59,949 nt of DNA from Helochares maculicollis. Taxonomy: Eukaryota; Arthropoda; Insecta; Coleoptera; Hydrophilidae. Both the position numbers and the translations under genes were made by a program. The stretch covers positions 1-59,949 of the forward strand of contig JAWQRO010000086.1 in assembly GCA_033557835.1 (NCBI GenBank), written 5' to 3'. Positions 48,941 through 59,949 of the stretch are shown piece after piece. Numbering within the stretch: position 1 is the stretch's first letter; the number at the start of each line of letters is the position of its first letter. Under the pieces are notes generated by a model. The model made no database searches and was not told the DNA's origin. It saw nothing but the letters and a program-made list of their open reading frames with translations.

Positions 48941-51900
48941 CTGCGAAAATACAACATTATTGGTACTACATCCAGGCATACAGAAACTAGATGTACTCAA
49001 ATAATATCTTAATAACACTTAAGTAGCATTATTCGCAGCACTATTTATATAATGGGAACCATCAAGAAAAAATTAAATATTAATCAGCGAGACAATTTCT
49101 ACTAAAGTTACAATGATGTTTATTCATCCCTGCTTTACAAAGAATCTATTAATAACGTAACCACTAAATCCGGAACGCGGCAGCCGGCGCGGCGCTTCAT
49201 CCCCTTTGAAAACGGAAACTTCTCAAACACTATTATAGATTAGTATCCATTTAAGTAGTGGTACATTCCCATATGATTCAATGGATTCAGAAAGTGGTTT
49301 TATAGTCACAAGAGGATCTCGAAATAGCTAAAAGGGGTTTAAGTGCGTTATAATCCGAGGCACATTATAGAACGAAGAGCTGATGTAACTTCGTAGCGCT
49401 TACCTTTTAAGAGAGGGAGGATGTTTCAAGTAACAAAGTTTGTTAATTGTTCGGGATGTTGCTACGATTTGACCTGAATTCCACGTGCTATGAGGATTTT
49501 ACCCGATATAAGTGCATGGTTTACTTTTGAGGTACTGTAAAGTAGCTAACAAACATTTTTCTGTTACTGAAAGTATATCAATCATAATTTCGTTTCGTGC
49601 CACTCCCAATTAATAGTTTATGTACCAATGTTCGCGTTTTAAATTATTTAGAAAATTTTGAGTATGTTGTTTCTAAATATATGCGCTGCAATTATAAACA
49701 ATTCAGCTACAACCAGTTATTCAGCATCTAAATACTTTTTTGGTATTTTAAATGTATTTATTGGTATTTAATATAAAATTTACTTTATGGGAATTAAATT
49801 GTGTTTATGTTTTGAATTGAGAGACTTTTTTGATTGAAATATTTTATAATAGTAGGTAAATTGTCAGTACAAAATACGTACATATAAGTGAATCCTTTAA
49901 TGTTTTATTAGATTAATTCGAATGTTTTTTCAACTCACTGTACAAGATAGATATATAAATATGAGTGTGGTATGTAAAATTCGAAAAATTCGAGAAACAT
50001 TAGTTAGGAAAATAGCTAGAAATACAAAAAATTTACAAAATACTGCCTTCTTCGAATTTTTTGACGAGAACGTGAGAGAGTCTTGTAGATAATACGCCCG
50101 TTTCTCCAAATGCGCCACAAATTACCTCCACTGACTAACTTACAATACATTTGGGTAATAACGTACTATTGAATTCGCTTTTAAAAACAAAACCTTTTTG
50201 AACAGAAAGAAAATTGGTAAATTATGAATTCCATCGAAAAATAATATTTGTCTTTTCCATTCTTCAAATCATGTTTTCGTGGTCTTGAATTGAGCATTGT
50301 ATTGATTAGACTAAATATTCTGATGATGCACAATGTGATGAATAAGGAACATTTCCCATTTTAGTGCTCCCAATGTATATTATACTTGATTTGAGGACTG
50401 TGGTCGACCATTGTTGTGCAGCAGAATTACTGCACCCTATTTTTTATCTAATATTGGTCTTTTTGGGTTCACTGCATGGTTCAAATCTATCAATCCTTGG
50501 TGGAATCGAAAGCAGTAATAGTTTAGTTCTGTTTCGTTTTGCTGTTGACGTTGATGATTCGCTTAGATGATCCCATGATTTTTTGCGTTTTTAGCTATCG
50601 TGGTAAATTCACGTCCAATCACAATTTGATACAAAAATACATTTTCAGTATTTTGAAAATAAATTTGGTTTCAGTCTTTTTGAATCATTTTTATAGCATG
50701 GAAACGTTTGCTTATGACTGCTTGGCGGACGTTTATTTGTTTCTAAGTTCTTTTCATGAATGAGTTGAGTTTTTCTTCATTATTGTTTCCATCTTCGAAC
50801 TTTTTTTGGCTGACCAGAGCGTTCTTTGTCACTAACATTAAAACCACCACTTTTGACTGGTTCAAACCGATTTTTGCAAGCCTGTAGAGTCGGTGCATGT
50901 TTATCGTAAGTTTCTGGAAGAAGTCGGATACTTCCAACAGCTTTTTCATTTTATTTAAGTAAAAAATTATTGCTTCTCGGAAATTCTGTTTTCGTTTTCA
51001 CGAATAATGACGTACTAAATTTGAATGTGGAATGTTAGCACTTACAAGCACCGTAGGTGTCAAAGAGTATTTAGTCCGAAAGCTACGCTATATCTTGGAA
51101 AATCTAGAAAGTAAATCAGCCAATCTTTACAAAATAAAGCTAGTAGGAAAACTATTTAAAAGTGCCAACTTGTGATGAATATGTAATATCTTTTGAAGGA
51201 AGGATACACCAGAAAACTTTATAATCTAAACAAACCTTACAAATGAAGGCCTTTTCAGGTATTTCAGGATTTTTCTTAAATTTAAGATACCAGCCTGTCT
51301 GAGAGATATGATGAAGTAACATGGAGAGATACACTTAGACTCTGTCAAAAGCGTGTTCATGGTGTGTGCTAATGGAATATCAATCACAAAATATTTTAAG
51401 TCTAGTACATTTCTAGTTATATGTCGCCTGACGACTTATATTTGTAAGCTCAGAATTCATAGGTGAGAATGAAATGTTTGCAGGATTTTGGTGGACAATC
51501 AGAATAGTGAAAAAATGAAAACTACTTAGAGGAACCACAAAGAATCACTCTACGGGCGTGAATTGCCTAAAGATTCGTAGCCATGAAGACATATGACAAT
51601 AAGATATAACATTTGCCGCAATATGTTGGCCAACGGAACTTCCTGTGTGGATGGTAGGTCACCCTTTTCAATCAAAAAACAAACGTAAAAGAACAAATCG
51701 TTTAAATACTATTATAGAATAGAATTAGAATATACTCAATATAAAGGTATTGTATTTCTTAACCATTCTCGTCTGAAATTTAACCTTACGAAACTAGAAA
51801 CATGATACCATATATTATTCAACCCCATAATCCATGTAATTGTAAATTTCTGGTTTTTAGATATAAGAAAAAATGTATTCCTTTATTTAAAGAACATAAC

Positions 51901-52299
51901 TGCTATTCTTCTAGTAATTTAAATAGATTTGGCAAACATATCGCTTTGTATAAAAAAATTTATTAAAAAGAATCGTCTTATACACAGTGAAAGAAATAAA
52001 AGAACCGCAACCATCCATGGATGTGCATAATGAAAATACAGACACCTTGCAATTACCAATCGCCAGTCTTCTCTGATTTTATAATTAACATCTTCCAAAC
52101 TTCTATCTGCTAGCTCCTAACCAATCTCAATCTCACACGCTTACCTTCTTCTGACCAGTTTTTGTCTCCATTTTCAGTCTGGTTTCCGCTCCATTACATT
52201 TTTGATATTCTTCTACTTTCCATTCTCTGAATATATCTGAACCAACAAGTAGTTTGCGTTTTATATACTTTGTTATTGTGCACTTAATCTTCATAATAT

Positions 52300-52610
52300 C
52301 GTTTTTCTGAAGTTTGTAATTTTACCCATTCGTAATCTTCTTGCCCTAATTTTTAAATAACCCAGCTTAGTAGTTTTAGGATTGTTTTATTGTCTTTCAG
52401 TGATCATACCTCAGAGTTATATGTGATAATACTAATAACTGCAATCTTGTAGACGCTTATTATCTCCTCCGATATTTCTATTACATAGTATTCTATTACG
52501 TAATGCTTCGATCTTTCTCCCTTGTGTATGTCTCTTTACCTGTTCATTGTTAAGTTTTTAGTGTCTTTGTAGTCCCTCAATGGACATGCATGAAGACTTT
52601 TTTAGATTTA
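52300..52610 (-). pseudogene. possible LINE reverse-transcriptase C-terminal remnant
   Basis: On the minus strand the bases around 52460-52400 read roughly VYKIAVISIITYNSEV, similar to the IYKTVIRPVLLYGSETW motif near the end of LINE reverse transcriptases. The following frames continue in a decayed but alignable manner (GKITNF near 52325). The match is short and broken by stops, so it is a tentative call. Confidence 0.3.
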
Positions 52611-52929
52611 TCTCTAATTGTTATTCATCATACTGTTCAAGTAATTCCAAATTCACAATCTCATCCTTCCTCATGTTTATTTCTATTCTTAGGATGCTAA
52701 TACTTAGATTTTTGTTAATCCGCTACCTGATAAACAAGATCCTTATTTACGTCCTTCACACTTAGTATATCTACGACTAATATATTTTTCCTGTTTTGTC
52801 GTAATCTTTTAGTAAACATACAGCTTTACTAGTTCAATGTTTATGTTAGTTATTTTTTTCGAGAGTAAGTAAACTATTAACCGCAATGTGGATATATTGT
52901 CCTTTATATTAGTAGTACTGTCGTGAATC

Positions 52930-53330
52930 GTAGACGAAATGTTAGAGCTACGTTAGCTCCATTGGTGCTGTCGTGAAAAAGCAATGTTCAGTGATCCGTC
53001 TTTTGTTGTAGAAAACTGTATCAGAGGCCAAAAGTCGTCGAAGACAGTACAGTACGGGAACAGTGTTTTGACTCAACGGAGTGTCTACTAATTGATTGAA
53101 AAATCTTTAAATGGTCATCCGAGTTTTACGCATAACGAAGGAGCCGGATCACATTATACCGCCACAAATGCAGAAAACATCGAACGGGTATGTGACATGA
53201 TTCCGTTGGATTTACGAGTAACAACTTATAAAGTGACACAATGTCTGCAAATTGGTCATGGTTTTGCCTACACAGAAATAATTTACAATAGACTTGATAA
53301 TGTGGCACAACAATAATCAGTGCGTGGTAC
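52930..53330 (+). pseudogene. mariner-like transposase N-terminal fragment
   Basis: On the plus strand VVENCIRGQKSSKTVQYGNS is followed after a stop by LNGHPSFTHNEGAGSHYTAT and NAENIERVCDMIPLDLRVTT, then YKVTQCLQIGHGFAYTEIIY (to 53295). This matches the N-terminal DNA-binding half of mariners, where a GRP...T.EN.ERVR.MI...RR.T...VA..L.IS.G....I pattern occurs. The catalytic domain does not follow. It may be a truncated copy. Confidence 0.6.
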
Positions 53331-53879
53331 TGTGAGATGCTTTCTGACAGGTGATATTGAAGTACTGTAACTTTTGTGCAATTTTCTGTAATGTGAATTT
53401 CACTTTGCGCCAGGCAGATTTTTTAATTTTGTGGTATTTTCTGAGTATTTCTATGTTAATGTTAAAATTTTCTGTCTCACATTGAATTGTTGTCTCTTTA
53501 TTTCGTCAATTTACGTGAACATATGACTTTTTGAACTCTGCGAATTGTGTCTCGTTGTATATCTGAGTTATATTTTGAATTTCCACTGATGAAATCATTA
53601 TCTTTCCGGGTGGGTCCGTTCCACCCGTTTCATATTTAAATGAAACCGAGAGAAAAGGCAAAAGAAGCTTACGGAAGGCGAAAATCGATAGGTTCCGCGA
53701 AAATAAAGGAATTAATAATAAGAGAAATATGAATGCTAAAACAGAGGAGCGGGCAAGCATGAAATTTAAATGAACAGTTAATGCCGGGAAGAATTTCTAC
53801 GTTGATTAGTAGCATTTTACTTTAAAATTATGCAAGTCCTGTACGAGAATTAGTTTTCGCTAATTTCCATTCCGCCATT

Positions 53880-54280
53880 AATTCGTGTCTGGTCGACTTT
53901 AGGAGCGCAGAGCTGTCACCATCTTGCCGGGTTTAAAGAGGCCCCACTCCAGACCTTTCACGTCTCGGTACATCTTCAATTCCCCATGTAATGTTAAGGC
54001 TAATGCAATTTGAGCGCGAGTGTCGCTCGCGAAACTCTCGGGTTACGGAGTCAACAAAGAGACGCCATTTTCACGGTTCCACGTCTCGGGACAACCGAAC
54101 AAGAGAAATGGAGATGGAAGAGTGAGTGGTTGATGAGACAGATAAGGATAGAGAGGTGTGCCAGAGACGACGACGGCGGCGGCCGCGGCGGCGACGACGA
54201 CCGGTTCCAAAGGGAATTTCGGAAGCTACCACTAGCTAAGTGCATCGGATGCTTGCGAAAGCGTGTATCCAAACTGTTGG
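53880..54280. other. CpG-rich island with (GAC/GGC)n, candidate regulatory region upstream of toy
   Basis: This stretch is CpG- and GC-rich and contains ACGACGGCGGCGGCCGCGGC near 54169-54188 and CGCCATTTT at 54063. A 139-aa plus-strand frame (54010-54429) spans it but turns hydrophobic and A+T-rich and shows no family resemblance. On the minus strand it could be a 5' UTR exon or promoter of toy. No splice junction or TATA/Inr pair was confirmed. Confidence 0.3.
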
Positions 54281-57200
54281 ATATTTCTCACAAGATTAAA
54301 ACCCCATTTTTTCTGTTCATTTTGCTTGTAAGGTGTCTTGTGGAAATGTTCGAAGTAAATTTTATATTCTTACTTTTTTATGTAATTTCATTTATTTTTG
54401 CTCTGTGGAGAATAAGTTTCCCTCATTAAGAAAGCATCTTACATTCAGTACGGTCTAAGTATACCTTGCTTTACTCAATATTAGTGATCCAGAGCTTACA
54501 GCTATTGATGTGCTGTACTTCATTATGATAAGGACAAAAATTTGCTCAAACTCATTACTATTATTTTAGAAGAACACGTCAAACATATCTGAATTACGTG
54601 AAAGAAAATTTAAATCGTACCATGAAAAAACCAGCTAGTTAATTTTGCTCATAACAAATGGTTCCTTTTCCTTATACTAAAAGTAATCGTTTTGTCCGAA
54701 TTTTGATAGAAGAAATATATTATATTAAAAAAAATGATTACATATGGATAGACAATATGATTTGTTAGTTACAGCGTGGTAAAATATTTAAAAACTTACA
54801 TTTATTTTAAATTGTATTAGTTATTATCTTTGACAAAATTTTCAAAATCAAAGAAAAATATAAAGACAATAAACATTTAAGCATTATTTGGCCTGTAATG
54901 CACGTAATGTAAAGTAGTAAATGGAATTGTCGTCTATTTTCCAATTCGCTTGAATTTTCAGAATGGTACACTTAGGTGTTAAAGATCTAACAATCAGATC
55001 TGGTTAAAGTAAAAAAGTTTTCTGATCGATTTTCTAATTAATCATTACATATATAAACATAGTGTTTTAAAAAGCAGCTTGAGTAAGTACTGAATAATTC
55101 TGTATGTCGCAACTGTGTAAGTATTTAATACACAGATTCCATTTGCAAAAGTGTATTTGCCAAACAATATGAAATTTAACACTTTTTAGCTATATATAGG
55201 TTAAATATGCATAGTTTTTTGTGCTTAGCCATGAACTTTGTAAATAATTTAATTAAAAACTTATAGTATTGATTTAAATAAAGTTTGATAACAATAACCA
55301 ACTAATTTGCGTTGTGAAATCAAACTTTTCGAATTCTGTGGATAATATTAAGTATATAATTATAATTTTGAGCTGCTTTTTGTTGCATTTCTTTGTAATT
55401 TGTTGTTTTTGACTTCAAGCTTCTTTCTTAGAATAGCTTTAAAAAAAATAACGTAACATTAAACTAAAAATGAAGTTTTTCTTGTATCTACGATATGTTC
55501 CCTCTTATTAGATGTATGAACATAAACGACGACTGTTAAATTTTTAATGAAATTATGTAATTTTTAAATATCTTACCATAATACGGAGAAAGTCGACTTT
55601 GAAACCCTTAAAAAGAAAATGAAAGTTTTATACAGAAGGCACATTTAAGAAAAAATGATAAAATTCACAATATTACGATTTCGATAAATTTACATAAAAA
55701 AATTTATGTATACATTTGCATTTATCATAATTGTTATTTAGTAATTAAGTGCCATTTTTCAATGTACGATTGCGAGCTATGTATTTCACAGTTACAAGAA
55801 GAAATAAAAGCGATTCTATAACACTCTCTTTAGTACATCTCTACAAGCAATGCCAAAGGGCTGCTAAAAATCGATCGAACTTCCATATTTAAATTTAAAA
55901 AAAATAATTGAAATTAATTCTTTCATCAATTATTTATGTCGCATAAAAATATCTGAAGGTCAAGTTATTTTTATTACAGTCCTTAATTATGTCCGACGGG
56001 GACTGAATACAAGGTTTCAGTAGACATTACATAATTAGATTTTTGCATCTTCTTATACTACACCTAAATGAGACTTCTTTAAGTTTTGAGGGTCCCTAAA
56101 TCCGTTTTGATCATTAACAAACTGCTATTTTCATAAAAGCGGTAAAAATTATAAACTTCAAGTCATGATTATTTCTTATAATTTTCAGTGGATTTCTGCC
56201 ATTACTATAGTGTATTAATTTATTGACAACTTTTCAGTTTTATGATCTTTAATTTGTAATAATTGTGATTTCTCTTTAATTCTTCACGATTTGACTAGCA
56301 AATCGTCAGAACTTTCAAAATATTATTATCATTTTATTCAACATATTAAATGCTCTAAATGCAAGACTATCCAAATAATTCAAATTACATCTTACAACAC
56401 TTTATTAAGATATCTGTTGAGCCAGAAATAAAAATCTTCTGGACACTTTAATGAAGTTATAGTTTTCAAATAGAAACGCCTAAAAAGCATGTAAATATAA
56501 AATGTCAGGTTAGTTGCACCATATTTCCTAGAAAATTACAGGAAACTTAAATGCAGCTGTTGCTGTTTACTTAAGTTTTAAACAGTTTTAGAAAAACGAT
56601 ACTCTTACTTTATAGATGACCAATTGGAATAATAAATGAATAATTTCTAGTAACCTAATAGAACTGAAATACATGTTTCAAATGATTTTCTGTTTGATAA
56701 ATTTCACTAAACATTTTAGATGAATGCATGTTAAGGACTCATTTTCATGTATAAGATAAAATTATTTGAAAATTTCGAAAATCATGGGAATTAAAATATA
56801 GTTGCAAGAATTGTATGAAATAAATCCAGTTCTAAAATTCGTGATTTATTTTACAATTATTGTTATAATATAAAACTGAATTAAAGTTTAAGTATATTTT
56901 TAAAAAAACCGTTAAAATTAATATAAAATCACCACATTCTTGAAAACTTTTGAAAGTTTTAATTAATATTCAGCTGAATAAATATTAATAGGACAGTGTT
57001 TTATAACAAAATTCGTCTAGAATGGAACACGATTTTAATTAAAATTGCATTTTAAGATGCTTTATTAAAATATGCATTACGCAAAAGACGAGAATTTGCC
57101 ATTTAAAATTTTAGTTGTAGTCAAGAATGACAGTATCGATGGAAATGCAAAACATGAAATATAATTTCAGTTTGATTTCTGTACCAAACGTATTTTGTCG

Positions 57201-58039
57201 ATTAAGTAGATCCGCTATTACTTTTGCATTATTTGATTTTTTGTCTAAATCATAACAATGAACAAGATATTTTACAATGCAAATAATGTTCTGTCTTATA
57301 TGAATCGTTTTTTTCTTTAAAGAGCAAAAAAAATTTGGACCTGTGAGTAGATTTTTTTTAATTTATTTACTAACTATTTTTCCTATTTGATTTTTATAAA
57401 CAGCTCAAAACGAAAGTCTACTACTTTTATATTGTCAAAATAGTTGTTTCAAGGTGTATTTAAAAAAAAATACTTTTAAATTTTAATAATATTTTAATCT
57501 GAAAATGTAAATAAATTTAATATAAATTCTTAAAGTAACTTGGAATAATAAACACTTAATATAATAGCTTGATAATTTGGTTACATTATAGACAGTTGCA
57601 AAATAAGCACAAAACCTATAAAAGTGAAACAGAATGTAAATCATTTGGTTGAAATTAACCAAGGATTAACAATGTTTTTGTGTCGTACTTGCAGATATAG
57701 GAGTGAATAAATTAACTTGACTTACACAACTGCTCTCATTATACGGAAGTATCAATGCATTATATGTTCATCCATTTTATTAGTAATGTACATTAGGAAT
57801 TGCTGTCAATAATCCTTTACGATATCAAGGATGTTGCCTTCTTAATATTCTATTAATATCGCTTAATAAAAATAAAGTTTTATTTTCCTCACTCTCTAAG
57901 ATATCCCTTTTTTCATTTACAAAATTGTGAAAACCATCTATGTTTAAATGTCCCAACGGATTAGATGAAGGCCGCACATTTTCTCAGAACTTTCGGTGAT
58001 AAGCCACCAGTATTAATATCAAAAAGGTTTTTTCTAAAT

Positions 58040-58180
58040 AGATAAAATTAAAAAAAGGCAGCTAGCAGCGTCTTGCCGATTGTAGACGTAGCGTGGTGTG
58101 CATCGCGTCGGCAGGCGTCGTTATTGCCCCTAGCGACAACGACGCCGCCTTTCGGGCTGATACAAAACTACAAATGCGTG
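58040..58180. other. CpG-rich patch, candidate regulatory element
   Basis: A run of CpG-containing sequence (GTAGACGTAGCGTGG, GCATCGCGTCGGCAGGCGTC, GCGACAACGACGCCGCC) sits in an otherwise A+T-rich flank. No coding frame or structural RNA was identified. It may be a promoter-proximal or conserved element; this rests on composition only. Confidence 0.25.
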
Positions 58181-59949
58181 AGTACTGTAGAATATAGGAT
58201 TTAATCTGTGTCCTATTTTATGCTCGCTGAAGCAGAACCTTCCCGCTTTGAATTTGCCGAGTGTAGATTAATGCCGAGTATTACAAGGAAAATTCTTGCT
58301 GATTCATGACAAATAGCTGTTTTGCCGACGGGCTTTTAAATAATATAAATATTGTTACGCTGATTTTAATTACGAGAGCGACGCACACGAACAAATGGAG
58401 AATTAGCGCCAGTTTGTTGCTCTTTGTCCTTTCTGTAAAACCAGGTTACCTGCGAGCGTCGGACAATAAGCATCATGTGCAAAACATTTTATTTTACACT
58501 AATCAGTTTTGTATGAGTGAAAAACTGGAGATTCCATCTTTAACATAAAAGGGCCAAGAAAATATTCATGGTATTCAATAAGGATTCTATAGATTTGCGC
58601 TATATGTTGCGTACTCAGTTTAATTGACATTGCAATGCTTTTATCATTTCAATTAATTGAATTAAATAGGCATAAAAAAGTATTCATTACTTTCACTTCA
58701 TGAACTATGAAAGTTTATTAAAAATATAGCTTTTTAAAACAATAATTTTACTTGCACATTTTAAAATACATTAAAAGATGTAGATTAAAATCTTTGTATT
58801 CTATCTAACAACGGCAACGTTACATTAGTAAGTAGCAACTTTCGAAGGTAGGAAACAGCCGTCTCAAAAGACATCTGTCGCCTTAAATTAAATTTTTAAA
58901 TCTCCATTATTAGGAAAACAGTTGCAATCCAATTCTTCTTTATTCCTTTCATACGGATTCGAACAAAATTGAAACGGAGTAAAGGAAAAATCAATTTCTG
59001 CGAGTATGTCCTTCCCTATATTAGAGAGAGCGTGTTTTTGAAAACGCTCGTTCCCATCCAATATATTTGTGTGTACATAATGCGGCTGGCGGGACTTAAT
59101 ATAATCCGCCGAAAACTCCATAGAAATCACAAGTGGTATAATATAAAATAAGAAAAGGATTTATTCTGCGTAGGTGCCGGGTAGAAAAGTGCAAAATCTG
59201 AGGGCTTGCGACAATCGCGTTTCACACTCACTGACTCCAATACGTTAACACGGTGTTGCTATGCATGCCTTTCAAAATTTTGTTGCCAAGTAGTCCTTTC
59301 GCAACAATTAATTTTCTATCTCGTGAGATGCTTTGTTGAAAGAAAATCGATTTTCTCCCTTTGTCTACGGAAACTTGGCATCACAAGAAATTGCCAATAG
59401 TTTGATATGACTATAAGTATGAGCATGAGTACCGTTAGTACTACCATGAAATGTGCTGGTTTTCGAAAATTGTAGTAGAATGTTTACGTGAAAACCTGCA
59501 AAAATCTGCGGTTTTCATTGCTTGGATTTTATTTTGCTTCATTTAAATAAGCATAAATATCGAACATAGAATTTACAATAAACATTAATATCGTCAAGAA
59601 AGTTAAGTAAGAGTTTTGCACAAATTACTATTCAAGCGTTACTCTTTAGATGAGTGTTAAAAATTAAGATGCAATTTGAAAATTCTCCCCTTTTAAAGTT
59701 TTGCAACAGCTATTTTAAATTTAATTTGGGCGAAGAAAAAGGTGAAACGTTAAATTCGTTGCAACAGCAAATATATTTCACACTAGGAATTTTCATAACT
59801 GCTCTTACAGTTAAGATGTGTGGTTACGTTTAAGTGTACAAATTGTCAAGTCAAGAAATAGTACCTATTTAGTAATGCCGGGCAAGTCATTTTGTTTGAC
59901 TATATTTAATAACAAATTAACAAATAACAATATTTTACGATGTCATTTA

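Larger units (their letters stand above)
48941..59949 (-). other. 5' region of toy: large first intron and/or upstream flank
   Basis: The sequence before the acceptor at 48941 should hold intron 1 and perhaps the 5' exon and promoter. I found no compelling first exon. A weak candidate (ATGATG at 58476 followed 21 bases on by CAG|GTAACC) is discussed in the findings. Contents seen: a mariner helix-turn-helix fragment (about 52.93-53.32 kb), a possible LINE reverse-transcriptase fragment (about 52.3-52.6 kb), CpG-rich islands at 53.88-54.28 and 58.04-58.18 kb, and otherwise A+T-rich DNA. Between 54.4 and 58.0 kb I see nothing assignable. Confidence 0.5.

Noticed and set aside
54010..54429. 139-aa plus-strand open frame, the longest in the window
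   Set aside because: It is driven by GAC/GGC repeats and then drifts into hydrophobic A+T-rich sequence; no domain, homology or splice context supports a gene.
1..59949. CRISPR array, operon, phage or other prokaryotic system
   Set aside because: No regularly spaced repeats or packed coding; the spliced Pax6 gene shows this is an animal genome.

Overview
This is eukaryotic, clearly insect, nuclear DNA: A+T-rich, with multi-kilobase introns, canonical GT-AG splice sites, and degraded mariner, hAT, piggyBac and non-LTR elements. No bacterial features were seen. The order is not proven; a beetle or another insect with large introns is my guess.

One host gene fills most of the window on the minus strand: twin of eyeless (toy), one of the two insect Pax6 genes. 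I could place seven constitutive coding exons with consistent phases: 48712-48940, 48245-48425, 32227-32443, 18986-19135, 15057-15139, 8795-8979 and 1595-1812. Together they give 1263 nt, about 418 residues counted from the Met at 48929. They encode a full paired domain (PAI and RED subdomains), the acidic/serine linker, a paired-type homeodomain with Ser at position 50, and most of the proline/serine/threonine-rich C-terminal region. The last coding exon (expected to hold the conserved Pax6 C-terminus) and the 5' exon(s) were not found. The first probably lies to the left of base 1. The second may lie to the right of the window or in the unassigned 49-60 kb flank.

The most interesting feature is between the two paired-domain exons, where I see a frame-preserving 111-nt candidate cassette exon (48514-48624). 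It has strong splice sites and two introns of only 87 and 88 nt. It would insert 37 residues after KILG, in the PAI recognition helix. This recalls vertebrate Pax6(5a), but the position and sequence differ. A perfect 15-bp inverted repeat pairs the start of this exon with its own 5' splice site, so its pre-mRNA could fold a hairpin that hides the donor.

The remaining DNA is intron or upstream flank. From left to right it holds: a retroposed tRNA-Gly-like element with a 25-nt poly(A) tail (1-98); mariner remnants at about 0.7, 3.2, 8.0, 10.7, 11.7, 16.1, 36.5, 43.0 and 52.9 kb; a Jockey-like ORF1 zinc-knuckle fragment (17.8 kb); a hAT fossil (21.7-23.1 kb); a piggyBac fossil (30.6-31.8 kb); a short tandem duplication (32.1 kb); and several CpG/GC-richer islands (for example 33.6-34.3, 40.6-41.1, 53.9-54.3 and 58.0-58.2 kb). 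The islands are candidate regulatory elements of toy, but nothing in the sequence proves it. All transposon ORFs are broken by stops and frameshifts and look inactive.
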